Below, piece by piece: positions 54,725-63,391 of a stretch of DNA of 64,000 nt; within the stretch, counting starts at the first letter, position 1, and every line of letters starts with the position of its first letter. The stretch comes from Streptomyces mangrovi. GTDB taxonomy: Bacteria > Actinomycetota > Actinomycetes > Streptomycetales > Streptomycetaceae. The stretch spans positions 40,619 through 104,618 of the forward strand of contig NZ_FOSG01000022.1 of assembly GCF_900114215.1 (NCBI RefSeq), written 5' to 3'. The position numbers and the translations under genes are program-made. Below the pieces are notes generated by a model that saw nothing but the letters and a program-made list of their open reading frames with translations, searched no databases and had not been told where the DNA came from.

Positions 54725-57318
54725 TACCTGAACTCGCTCCTCGCGTGCTGGATATTCAACGACGGGTGGGTGGTCACAAAGGGAACCCCGGGCCTGGTCG
54801 GATCCTGTACCTGCCAAGGCAGCAGGAGATAGAGAGGGTCCCCGTCCTCAAGCCGGTAGCGGAGTTCTTCCGGGAGGAGCGACGTCGCCTCATCGGCAAC
54901 CCAGACGACGGTGGCCCGGGTGTCACTGCCCATCAGGCTGCTGCCATGATCGACGACCACCGGATGACCTGGTGCCTGCTCCTGTATCTGCCGGGCCAGT
55001 TCCGCGTCGAGGCCAGGGCCGGCGAAGTGACAGACACCCGACCGTGCCAGTTTCACCAGCACAGGCAGCAAGTTCTCTTTGCGCTCCGCAGGGTCGTGCC
55101 AATAGATGCTGAGGTGCGAGGTCTGGGGGTGCAGGTGGGCCAGAGGACTGTCGCGCGGGGGCCACTCAACAGCGGCCGGATCCGGCGAGAGCGGCCTGCG
55201 ATAGTGAGACGCCACTCCTTCACGCGGAAGTCCCTGACGCCGGCACGCAGGACAGCCACGGCAGGCTGCCATGGTGTAGTGACGCCCACCGTTGCTTCCT
55301 GTGATCGAGTAGTACTCGGCCAGAGTGTCGGCAATGCACCGCTCGTGACGCAAGACCGTCAGCATCGCGCGCAGAGAGTTGCGCTGGGCCTCCTTGACGC
55401 TCGATCGGATGCGCTCGTAGGCGACGCGGAAGTACTCTGGATTGTTGGTCTGCCCCTCCACCAATTCGATCTCGATCCGGTCTCGGGCAATTTCGTAGAA
55501 TGCAGTGATCCGCGCCTGCCAGGCCGGGGCGTCTTCGCCGGGCTCCCGCATCGGGGGCGTGGGAGGGAAGACACGGATCAGCCCGATGCGATCCATCATA
55601 TTGAGCAGGCGAATGTTCCAGTCCTTGTGCGTGGCGTACCCCACAGGCATCCGCGGTGGCCGCACGGTCAAGTCGAGCAAGTAGCGGTTTGCGTGCAGGT
55701 GGTGCCCCTTGGTGAACATCGCCCGCCATCGCCCCCATGCGGTGTCCGCCATGAGGATCTTCTGCTCGTTCAGGGACTGGGCTGTGGCCTGGTCGCCAGG
55801 TGTCGACGCCAGGTAGGCGAGTGAGGGACTGCCGTCACGGCCGCCTCGTCCGACCTCCTGGTAGTAGCGGTCCACGGTCTCGGGCACGCAGGCGTGCACA
55901 ACACTGCGGACGTCGTCGAGGTCGACGCCCAACCCGAAGGCGGAGGTGCCGACGACGACGTCGTACTCGGTCGCGACAGCGCCATGGCTCGTGCGGCCCG
56001 ACCAGCCCTCAAGCGCGCGGCGGCGCCCCGCATCGTTGATGTCTCCGTGCACGACGGCGACGCGCTGCATCCCTGCGGCGCGCAGCGCATGGGCCCACTC
56101 GGTGGCATGCTTTTTCTGGGTCGCATACAGCACCATCGGTTTCGGGAGACGTGCAACAGCCCGGAGCACTGCTTGGGAGCGCGCCTCGTCCGAGTCGAAG
56201 GCATCCAAGAAGTAGGCAGGTTCACTGCGTAGTTCGGAGGACCAGACCACGTGGGTACCTTCGCGGGAACCGAACAGGTCACGCAGCGTCGTCACCTGTT
56301 GCTCGGTGAGCGTGGCACTCATCGCGACCGTCCTGGGGGCATGCCCGTGGGGCGCGACCTCGCGCCAAGACCGGTGCGGGGCGGCGAGACTCTGAAACCC
56401 TGAACGGAACTCGTTGCCCCACTGCTCGACGAGGTGTGCCTCGTCCAGGATGACGAAGTTCAGGTGCCCGTCCTGGGCGGCGTCGCGCAGGGCTTTGCTC
56501 AGGCCAGCGACCACGGCCTCCGGCGAAGCGATCACCAGTGCCTGCCGCCCCGCTGAAATGTCCGATCGCATCTGCTCCTTGTCAGCCTCGCCCAACTCCC
56601 CGAAGTAGGCGTACCGCTTGTGCTGAGCGCCGGGATCACGCTTGCTCAGCAACTCACGGACACGCCGCTCCATGTCGATAGCCAAGACCACGGTGGGCAC
56701 CACCATCACGGACACGCCGCTGCGTCGGTGGGCTAGCATCGCCCCGGCGAGTGCCACCGGTGTCTTACCGTGGCCGGTAGGCAGGCAGACCAGGAGGGTC
56801 TCACCCGGCGGCATCAGGGCTACCGCGCGAGCTGCCTGACGCTGCCCTTTGGAAAAGTAGTGCTCGTAGCCGAGGATGTCCGTCCAAAACGGATCGGCCG
56901 GCTCAGCTTGCAGAACTCGGGCCAGGCCGGAGTCCTCGCCCAGGACTGCTTCACGGACCTGCGCCAGACCTGCCTCGTGCGCAGGTTTGTCACCCTCGAC
57001 CGGAGCCCACTCCTGGCCCCGCACCAGCGCGCGGCTCCCGTCTACCACCACGTCGCAACCGCCCGCTCGCCACTGATCGACGGTGGGCAGACCCTCTCGC
57101 AACGGCACCGAAAATCGGCCTGCCCGGCCCAGTGCCTGGTGATGCAACAGCAGTTGCCGAGTCAGCGAGACGATGTCCAGCCAGCCGGTGTTGCCGTTGT
57201 CTATCCCAGCCAGGGCATCTGCCAGACGGCGTAGAACGCCTTTGGCCAGTACGTCCGGCTTCACTTCGGGCCACTGATTGAGAAGGTGCTGAGCGCTCAC
57301 CCATGTGTCGTCAGACAT
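54724..57318 (-). CDS. dpdF: DpdF-like RecQ-type helicase
   Basis: 864 residues from ATG 57318, overlapping the dpdE stop (TGATG). SF2 motifs in RecQ order: KGQRQAARAVALMPPGETLL, Walker A CLPTGHGKTPVALAGA (about 198-213), DEAH box VILDEAHLVEQWGNEF, MSATLTEQQV, and motif VI YYQEVGRGGRDGSP. A Cys cluster (CRGCPACRR) beyond the helicase core may bind zinc as in RecQ proteins. The C-terminal 200 residues are not recognised. Together with the dpdE- and dpdJ-like genes it makes three helicases in one operon, a feature of the Dpd restriction arm. Confidence 0.88.
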   Translation of the reverse strand: MSDDTWVSAQHLLNQWPEVKPDVLAKGVLRRLADALAGIDNGNTGWLDIVSLTRQLLLHHQALGRAGRFSVPLREGLPTVDQWRAGGCDVVVDGSRALVRGQEWAPVEGDKPAHEAGLAQVREAVLGEDSGLARVLQAEPADPFWTDILGYEHYFSKGQRQAARAVALMPPGETLLVCLPTGHGKTPVALAGAMLAHRRSGVSVMVVPTVVLAIDMERRVRELLSKRDPGAQHKRYAYFGELGEADKEQMRSDISAGRQALVIASPEAVVAGLSKALRDAAQDGHLNFVILDEAHLVEQWGNEFRSGFQSLAAPHRSWREVAPHGHAPRTVAMSATLTEQQVTTLRDLFGSREGTHVVWSSELRSEPAYFLDAFDSDEARSQAVLRAVARLPKPMVLYATQKKHATEWAHALRAAGMQRVAVVHGDINDAGRRRALEGWSGRTSHGAVATEYDVVVGTSAFGLGVDLDDVRSVVHACVPETVDRYYQEVGRGGRDGSPSLAYLASTPGDQATAQSLNEQKILMADTAWGRWRAMFTKGHHLHANRYLLDLTVRPPRMPVGYATHKDWNIRLLNMMDRIGLIRVFPPTPPMREPGEDAPAWQARITAFYEIARDRIEIELVEGQTNNPEYFRVAYERIRSSVKEAQRNSLRAMLTVLRHERCIADTLAEYYSITGSNGGRHYTMAACRGCPACRRQGLPREGVASHYRRPLSPDPAAVEWPPRDSPLAHLHPQTSHLSIYWHDPAERKENLLPVLVKLARSGVCHFAGPGLDAELARQIQEQAPGHPVVVDHGSSLMGSDTRATVVWVADEATSLLPEELRYRLEDGDPLYLLLPWQVQDPTRPGVPFVTTHPSLNIQHARSEFR

Positions 57319-60300
57319 CAGTAGGCCGTTTCCAATCCGCGGCGGACCAGACAGGCAGCCGCCACGACGCGGACAACCGGCTGCGACAGCCCCTCGGCGA
57401 GCGAAGTCAGCACCTTCGCATCGGTGACCAGGCTTTCGGTATCGCGCAGCAGCCGGCCAGCGGCCTGCCGAGCCTGGGCCTGCGAGTGCAAAACTGCGGA
57501 AACCTCCAGCGTCTTCTGCTGGGCGTCCTGGCAAACTGCCGCGAGATCTGTGTGCTGGTGCAGGAACCTCAGCGCTGCCTGCTGTGCGTCACGGACGTAC
57601 GTGGCTGCGTGCTCCTGGCCTCCGAACACCTCAAACAACTCCGAGACGCGCTGGCTGTTGTAGTTGCGGTCACCCTTGCTCTTGTCGTAGCGACGATTCA
57701 AAAAGGCCAACTGGCCGCCCAAGGTCACGGGCTGGTTCGTGCCCGACTCGATCCAGACGCGCCTGATGACAGGAGGGAAGATCCGATCCGCCTGGCGGCG
57801 CAGAGCCTTTGCCGCGTCCGTGCTGTCTTGGACGTACTCCAGTGCGGCAGAGGTGTCCGCCTCGATGAGAAAATCGAAACCGAAATACGGCTGCGGCCCG
57901 TGCCCCGGCGGCATACCCTGGTCGATCCGCCTGAAGGCGGCACTCTGCCCGAGATTGTCATTGAGGACGGCATCGGACAGCATGTCCACCAGGGGATTAC
58001 CGACGCGGAACAGCCGTGCGTCCCGACTGCGCAGCGCACGCGACCGGTTGAACATCGCATGAGCGATCTCGTCGTCCGGGATACGATCCTTGATCCGCTC
58101 CCAGTGACGGGGAGCAAGAAGTGGACGGCTCGAACCGTTGTTGATCAGAAAGCGCCGAGCCGGGGATCCCTCGATGGAACGATCGAGGGAAGACAGCTTG
58201 ATCCCTCCTCCAGCAGTGTCCGTGTAAGCCAGGAGCGCCCCTTCCATGTCGGACCAGTCACGCTCGACTTCAGTCAGCGCGGCCGGAACGCTGCGCAGAC
58301 GCTGCGACGACACGTGGATGGATTCCAGAAGGTCCATCTTGCGGATCTCGTCGCGCTCCTTGCCGAGCCGGGCAAGCACGTCCTGCTGCTGTGCCACAAG
58401 CCCTTCCGGTCCGTCCTCAACCGCCCCGGTCCATACACTCTTGACTGACTGGGCTATGGCGTCCTGGAGGGTGGAGACGGAACCGTCGAAGACCTTGTAA
58501 GCATCCCCGAGTAGGGTGGCCCATGCCTCCGTAAAGGAGCCGTCGGGGCCGTTGTCCTCGGCCAGTCGGAACTGGGGCGCGGGACCAGTGGCTCCGGGCA
58601 AAGCCAAGCCCGGGTAGCGGTCGACACGGCCCAGACGCTGTTCCAGTTGGTTGGGCGACCAGGGAAGCCTCAGATGCACGACGCAGTCGGCTGCCTGCAG
58701 GTTCAGACCGTCTTCGGCCGTGTCGTCGGCCAGGAGCACCGACTGCCCGGGCATGTGGTAGGCCCACCGAGAGATCTCGGTTGCCGCCATGGCCGCGCCC
58801 AGCGTACGCGTGTGCTGGGCAGTCACTACCTTCGGAAAGTCACGGCGCAACCTGCCTGCGAGCGCGTCAGCCAGCCGACCGGGTCCACAGAAGATGACGG
58901 TGCGCTTTGCCTTACGCATCACGGGAAGAAGCGCCCGGATGACGTGCTTCAGGTTCTCCTCGCTCGGCTCGCCCCCCGCGGGCCAGTCTTCCTCGGCCTC
59001 GGCCAGCACAGCCTTCTCACAAGCAGCCACCGGCACGCTGGCGAGCATTTCCCTCTCCCGCGGTGAGAGCCCGGCACGTTCGCCAGCGCCGGTGTCACCA
59101 ATCACCCGCCACCGGAGCGCATCGATGGCGTCGTAGGGAAGCGCGAGTGCCCGTGAGGTGAGAATCGCCAAGGGCATGGCGAATTGCGAGAGATGATCGC
59201 TCATCCCCTCGTTCTCCAGATGCTCACGCACCGTGCTCCACCAGCGCATCACGAATGCGCCCCCGGCCTCTACGACCGTTGAGTGCGAGTGGATGAGTCC
59301 GGGGCGCTGACGGCCGCGCACCTCATAGGGGAGTGCCTCGGCGTCCGGGCCGCTGCCCTCTTGCAGCACCGCTTCACGCCGATTGCGAATCACTCGGCGG
59401 TGGATCCGGTACGTCTCACTGATGTGAGCGCGCAACTCAATGACTTGACGGGCAAACTCATCCTGCGCATCGGGGTTGATCAGCTCGTCCTCCTCGTCAA
59501 GCATGCCGAGGACCTTGTCCGCGAGCTGAGCCAGACGGACATCACTGGAGGGAACCTGCGCTCGGATCTCCTCGATGGAGTCCCGGATGATATACGTATA
59601 CTCCGGGTCCAGAGAGTAGACCGAGTTGGCCAGTTCCTCGCGCATGCGGTAGCGGTCCTCGAAGTCCTGGCGCCGCTCCCACGAGTAGAGATCTTTGTCG
59701 AGCAGGTGAAGCAGACCGAGGTTCGTCAGGTATCCGGACGTCACGGGAGTGGCAGACAGCAGCAGCAGCCGCTTGGCCGAGTGCGCGAGTTCGCACAACT
59801 CCTTGTAAGGCGTCTCATCCGGACCTGCCTGCACCAGTGCGTGGGCCTCGTCCACAACGACGAGGTCAGCCTGCCTGCATCCAGCCCACTTATCGGGGGT
59901 CTCATGGCTGGTCACGACGATCGTCGCATCAGGGAAGTCCCCAATGTGGAACTTGTCCTTGAGTTCGGACAGCCATTGTCGCCGAAGAGCGGCCGGCGAG
60001 ACCACCACCACGCATGCCTCGGGATTGTCGATGAGGATCTGGCGCACGACGTACCCTGCCTCGATCGTCTTCCCGAGGCCGACCTCATCGGCCAAGAGGT
60101 ACCGCTGGACCGGGTCAGAGAGGACCGTGAGCGCGGCGTTCACCTGGTGCGGAAAAATCTCCACCGTCGACGACAGAAACGTGCTCATGCCAGCGCAGGC
60201 GCCACGCTGCCGGACGAGGTTTTTGAGAATCGGGAGCCTTGCGTCCCGGTATGGCGTCGTACTGCCGCCGCGGACTGTCAGATCCGCTGCAGGGTCCAAC

Positions 60301-60641
60301 ACAGGGCGATCCCACCGCACGTAGAGATGCTCCTCACGAGCAGGTAGATCGTAGTCCACATTAGGGAACCGCACAATGTAGGAACGCTGGACGGGTTCCG
60401 CCTGTATCACTCGACCTGCGTTCCATAGGCCATCCGGACTCCTCCACCAGATGCGCTCCTCGCGCTCCAGAAGGACCGAGTGAACCAGGTGATCCGCCAC
60501 CCACTGCGACTGTGCGATCGTCGCGGCCGGCGACTCGAAGTAGTCAACGCGGACGCGCCCCGCATCCACCTGTCCGACCTTGCCGATCCCCGGGCCCTCT
60601 GGTATCCGGACAAATGCGCCGAGTTGTCTTGCGCTACTCAC
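57318..60641 (-). CDS. dpdE: DpdE-like SNF2/SWI2 helicase
   Basis: 1107 residues from GTG 60641 (GAGG 9 bases upstream); GTG 60656 would add five codons. After an N-terminal beta-rich part (WRSPDGLWNAGRVIQAEP) comes the SNF2-type ATPase: FPHQVNAALTVLSDPVQRYL, Walker A LLADEVGLGKTIEAGYVVRQ (about 190-209), VVVSPAALRRQWLSELKDKF, DEAH box LVVVDEAHALVQ, LLLLSATPVTSG, and in the second lobe EDGLNLQAADCVVHLRLPWS with QLEQRLGRVDRYPG. This is the RapA/HepA-like branch. It is the first gene of the restriction operon. Its promoter should lie in the AT-rich stretch 60730-60780. Confidence 0.88.
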   Translation of the reverse strand: MSSARQLGAFVRIPEGPGIGKVGQVDAGRVRVDYFESPAATIAQSQWVADHLVHSVLLEREERIWWRSPDGLWNAGRVIQAEPVQRSYIVRFPNVDYDLPAREEHLYVRWDRPVLDPAADLTVRGGSTTPYRDARLPILKNLVRQRGACAGMSTFLSSTVEIFPHQVNAALTVLSDPVQRYLLADEVGLGKTIEAGYVVRQILIDNPEACVVVVSPAALRRQWLSELKDKFHIGDFPDATIVVTSHETPDKWAGCRQADLVVVDEAHALVQAGPDETPYKELCELAHSAKRLLLLSATPVTSGYLTNLGLLHLLDKDLYSWERRQDFEDRYRMREELANSVYSLDPEYTYIIRDSIEEIRAQVPSSDVRLAQLADKVLGMLDEEDELINPDAQDEFARQVIELRAHISETYRIHRRVIRNRREAVLQEGSGPDAEALPYEVRGRQRPGLIHSHSTVVEAGGAFVMRWWSTVREHLENEGMSDHLSQFAMPLAILTSRALALPYDAIDALRWRVIGDTGAGERAGLSPREREMLASVPVAACEKAVLAEAEEDWPAGGEPSEENLKHVIRALLPVMRKAKRTVIFCGPGRLADALAGRLRRDFPKVVTAQHTRTLGAAMAATEISRWAYHMPGQSVLLADDTAEDGLNLQAADCVVHLRLPWSPNQLEQRLGRVDRYPGLALPGATGPAPQFRLAEDNGPDGSFTEAWATLLGDAYKVFDGSVSTLQDAIAQSVKSVWTGAVEDGPEGLVAQQQDVLARLGKERDEIRKMDLLESIHVSSQRLRSVPAALTEVERDWSDMEGALLAYTDTAGGGIKLSSLDRSIEGSPARRFLINNGSSRPLLAPRHWERIKDRIPDDEIAHAMFNRSRALRSRDARLFRVGNPLVDMLSDAVLNDNLGQSAAFRRIDQGMPPGHGPQPYFGFDFLIEADTSAALEYVQDSTDAAKALRRQADRIFPPVIRRVWIESGTNQPVTLGGQLAFLNRRYDKSKGDRNYNSQRVSELFEVFGGQEHAATYVRDAQQAALRFLHQHTDLAAVCQDAQQKTLEVSAVLHSQAQARQAAGRLLRDTESLVTDAKVLTSLAEGLSQPVVRVVAAACLVRRGLETAY

Positions 60642-61393
60642 GCGGCCCTGCCTCACGATTTTACCCCCACCAGATGTGCAGGTCGCCCCTCCCCAGGGCG
60701 CAGCGCCCCCCGGCGCTACAGCAGCACATCTTTCACTATCACAATTTCTCTAACTATTGAACACTTGAGGATGCGCCGTCTATGAAGAGTGGATGCAGTG
60801 ACACCTCGCAAATGTAACGCGCAACGGATGATAGGGGAGGCGAGCCGTCTCGTCACTGTGGCGAGGTGCCATGGGCTGTCTCCGGTCCTACTGGAGGCTG
60901 TCACGACCTGACCTCGGCCCACGCCCACCGAATCATCAGGAACTGCGATCGCCGAGAGGAGCGCCGCCCCTCTCCGATCGCGCCTACATCGGTACCGGCG
61001 CGTGCGTGACCACACTGTCTAGACGCCCTACGAGAGACGAACTGACGTTCGCCCAGCAGTCCGTCAACCAGAGGCAGAGGGAGCGTGGGCCCTGGCCGAG
61101 TGGAGTCGCCCGACTGAAGTCTTGGTGGATCTTCCACAGAACATGGCGCAAACGAATCGAATGACGTCAATCGCAGCACTGACCCTCTCCCTGAAGCAGC
61201 AACGCTGGAAGACCTCCTGTATTCCCGCTGAGGCGGCACCCTGAATCGTTCCGGAGTCGGTGGAGGCTTGACGCTTCGGTTCCAGTTGATGGTTGACAGT
61301 GGTTATGTTCGACTTTTCTCCGCGCGTGACTACGACGTGCAGCAGGAGGCTGGGATCGAGTGGCAGGGTCTGGTTTGTCGCCTCGGTGATCTC
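60642..61393 (+). other. 752-bp gap: dpdE promoter region and IS5-like transposase remnant
   Basis: 60642-60800 is AT-rich on its right side and should hold the dpdE promoter. About 60900-61200 reads, with degeneration, as the end of an IS5/DDE_Tnp_4 transposase on the plus strand: LSDRAYIGTGACVTTLSRRP, DELTFAQQSVNQRQRE and ARLKSWWIFHRTWRK match the usual GYQGAG..., LT..Q..FN.. and ..LK.WR.. order. There is no complete frame. It marks the right edge of the island. Bases 61210-61390 hold nothing I recognise. Confidence 0.6.
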
Positions 61394-62728
61394 TCAGGCA
61401 CGGAGGACTGATGGGGCCAGCGTCCTTGCGCGGTCGTGGAGGTCGCGGGCGGTGCGGTTGCGGAGGTGGGGGCGGATCAGGGCGACCATGGTGCGGATGC
61501 GGTCGTCCACCCGTCCGCTCTGGACGTGCGGGTAGTCGTCCAGGGCCGAGTGCCAGGTCGCGGAGGCCTCTTCGAGGTGACCGAGCCGCATCTGCCTCTC
61601 GGCGGCGATCGCCAGGTTCCGCACCCGGCTTCTGCGCTGCGTGGGCTGCCGGAGCCTGTTGGACTCCGCCTTGGCTCTGACCGCCCCGCCGATGTCTCCG
61701 ATCTCGTACCGCACCTGGCTCGTGTGATCCGCGAGCGCGGCGGGGTCGTACCGGCCTGAGACCCCGGCTCGTGATTCGGCTTTCTCCATCGCCGTCTCCG
61801 CGTCGCGCAGGTGGGCCAGTGCGGTGCGGCGGTCGCCGGTCTGGGCGGCGGCGTGGGCCTGCTGGCCGGCGAGGAAGGCGCGCATGCGTGGTCCGGCCTG
61901 GGGGGAGGCCGCGGCTGCCGCGTCGGCCAGGCGCAGGGCCTCCGGCCCGTGGCCGAGGTCGACGGCCTGGACGCTCATGCCGCGCAGCGTGGTGCAGTAG
62001 GTCAGGTGGTCCTCGGCCGCGCCGGCCAGCTCCAGGGCCTTGAGGTAGTACTGCTGCGCCAGCCCTTGCAGGCCCTCGTCCACGGCCATGTAGCCGGTCA
62101 GATAGCACAGGTCGGAGGCGGCCGAGAACATGTCCTTGCGCACGGGCTCGGGGGCGTCGGCGCGCAGGTACGCCGAGACGGTGTTGACGATGAACGAGGC
62201 GGCCATGGGCCGGGCGTGACGGCCGCCGAACTGGTCGTCCAGTTCGCTGATGCGCTCGGTCATGGCGACCACCATGTCCACCTCCGGCCGCCCGATGCGC
62301 ACAGTGCGGCCGGCCCGCACCGCCTCCATCCGGCCCACCACGTCCTGCCAGCCGGGGACGGTCAGCGCCACGGAGAAGAGGCCGACGCCCAGCACGCTCC
62401 TGCGGGATGGGTCCATGTCCGTCCTCCCGAGGGTCATCAGTCCTTCCACGGTATCCGCGCCGGTGCCCGCCTCCTCGGCCTCCAGACCGATCTCGGCCAG
62501 CGTGACCGGCCTGCGCAGTCGGCGTGACAGGGCCTCACGGATGAAGGGCCGTACGGCCTTGCGCGGCCTGGTGCCACTCAGCCAGTGGGACACAGCCGAC
62601 TCGTCGTACCGCAGCGGCACCCCGGCCTCCGCCCCGACGCGGTTGACCGCCAAGGCGAGTTGGGACTGCGACCACTGGCTCTCGGTCAGGACACGCCGCA
62701 GGCCCTCGTTCGGCTTCCTGGCTCCCAT
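61394..62728 (-). CDS. HTH/TPR-type transcriptional regulator
   Basis: 444 residues from ATG 62728, with GGGGGAG upstream; longer frames are not needed. N-terminal XRE-like HTH (residues about 5-70): LRRVLTESQWSQSQLALAVN, then YDESAVSHWLSGTRPRKAVR. After an MDPSRRSVLGVGLFSVALTV segment come TPR-like helical repeats (YMAVDEGLQGLAQQYYLKAL, RTALAHLRDAETAMEKAESR, RQMRLGHLEEASATWHSALD). High third-position G+C returns here, so this gene is outside the island. It diverges from the small ORF/radical SAM pair, with a palindrome in between, and is likely its regulator. Confidence 0.82.
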   Translation of the reverse strand: MGARKPNEGLRRVLTESQWSQSQLALAVNRVGAEAGVPLRYDESAVSHWLSGTRPRKAVRPFIREALSRRLRRPVTLAEIGLEAEEAGTGADTVEGLMTLGRTDMDPSRRSVLGVGLFSVALTVPGWQDVVGRMEAVRAGRTVRIGRPEVDMVVAMTERISELDDQFGGRHARPMAASFIVNTVSAYLRADAPEPVRKDMFSAASDLCYLTGYMAVDEGLQGLAQQYYLKALELAGAAEDHLTYCTTLRGMSVQAVDLGHGPEALRLADAAAAASPQAGPRMRAFLAGQQAHAAAQTGDRRTALAHLRDAETAMEKAESRAGVSGRYDPAALADHTSQVRYEIGDIGGAVRAKAESNRLRQPTQRRSRVRNLAIAAERQMRLGHLEEASATWHSALDDYPHVQSGRVDDRIRTMVALIRPHLRNRTARDLHDRARTLAPSVLRA

Positions 62729-62808
62729 GTCCACTCCCCCGCATCCACGCGATCTTTCATGGGTTTCACGCGCTGCCGCTCCACCCACGGTACCGCCCAG
62801 AGTAATCA

Positions 62809-62826
62809 CACGGTTACGTATCCGTG
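62809..62826. promoter_or_regulatory. Near-palindrome between regulator and radical SAM locus
   Basis: CACGGTTACGTATCCGTG is an 18-bp near-palindrome (one symmetric mismatch pair) centred on ACGT. It overlaps the first possible start codon of the small ORF and is a candidate operator of the divergent HTH/TPR regulator. Confidence 0.55.
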
Positions 62827-63030
62827 AGCACGGAAGTGGTCGGTACCGAAGTCCAGCGTGCGGAGGGAATCCGTCGCGCAGTCCGCCGTGACGCGGGTCC
62901 GGCCACGGCTGCCGACGGCACCCAGATCCAACTCGGCTGCTTGCAAAGCCAGTTCGGAATCAGCATCCAAGCGGCACAAGGCACCGGCCGGCAGACAGCA
63001 TCCCCCCGACAAGAGAGGGAACACCGGTGA
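62824..63030 (+). CDS. Small ORF, possible peptide substrate of the radical SAM protein
   Basis: 68 residues at most, from GTG 62824; later in-frame GTG codons are possible because this one overlaps the palindrome. The stop overlaps the radical SAM start as GTGA, which favours a real, coupled gene. Segments: GIRRAVRRDAGPATAADGTQ, then IQLGCLQSQFGISIQAAQGT with one Cys and several Gln/Ser, then a basic end. Precursors of radical SAM RiPPs often lie exactly here, but no known precursor family is recognised. Confidence 0.5.
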   Translation: MSTEVVGTEVQRAEGIRRAVRRDAGPATAADGTQIQLGCLQSQFGISIQAAQGTGRQTASPRQEREHR

Positions 63031-63391
63031 CAGTGATCGTCAAGACTCCGCCGGCCCGGAAAGCCACCACCCGGCTTCTGTGGCTGGACCTGACGCGGAA
63101 GTGCCAGCTCGCCTGCGGGCACTGCTACAACTCCTCCGGCCCGAGCGGATCGCACGGCACCATGACCCGTGAGGACTGGGTCGGCGTTCTGGACCAGGCC
63201 GCGGCCTACGGGGTGCGCAGGGTGCAGTTCATCGGTGGTGAGCCGACCATGCACCCCGACTTCACGGCCCTGGTGGACCACGCGCTGAACGTCGGTCTGG
63301 AGGTGGAGGTCTACAGCAACCTCGTGCACGTCTCCCAGGAGTGCTGGGAGATCTTCCGGCGCAAGGGCCTGGCGCTGGCCACCTCCTACTA
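63027..63391 (+). pseudogene. Radical SAM protein, N-terminal part, cut by IS630
   Basis: GTG 63027 with AGAGAGGG upstream. About 121 residues remain: LLWLDLTRKCQLACGHCYNS gives the CxxxCxxC cluster motif (about residues 31-38), RVQFIGGEPTMHPDFTALVD the GGEP motif, and ALNVGLEVEVYSNLVHV the next strand. At TA 63390-63391 an IS630 end follows, which adds a stop at once (63393-63395). The rest of the barrel and any SPASM domain are lost or lie beyond the element. Such proteins with an upstream HTH/TPR regulator are often RiPP-modifying enzymes; that role is inferred. Confidence 0.88.

Noticed and set aside
45644..60641. BREX or DISARM system because of the helicases, PLD protein and large ATPase
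   Set aside because: There is no PglX/PglZ, Lon-like protease or DNA methyltransferase. The preQ0 genes and DpdA explain the set better.
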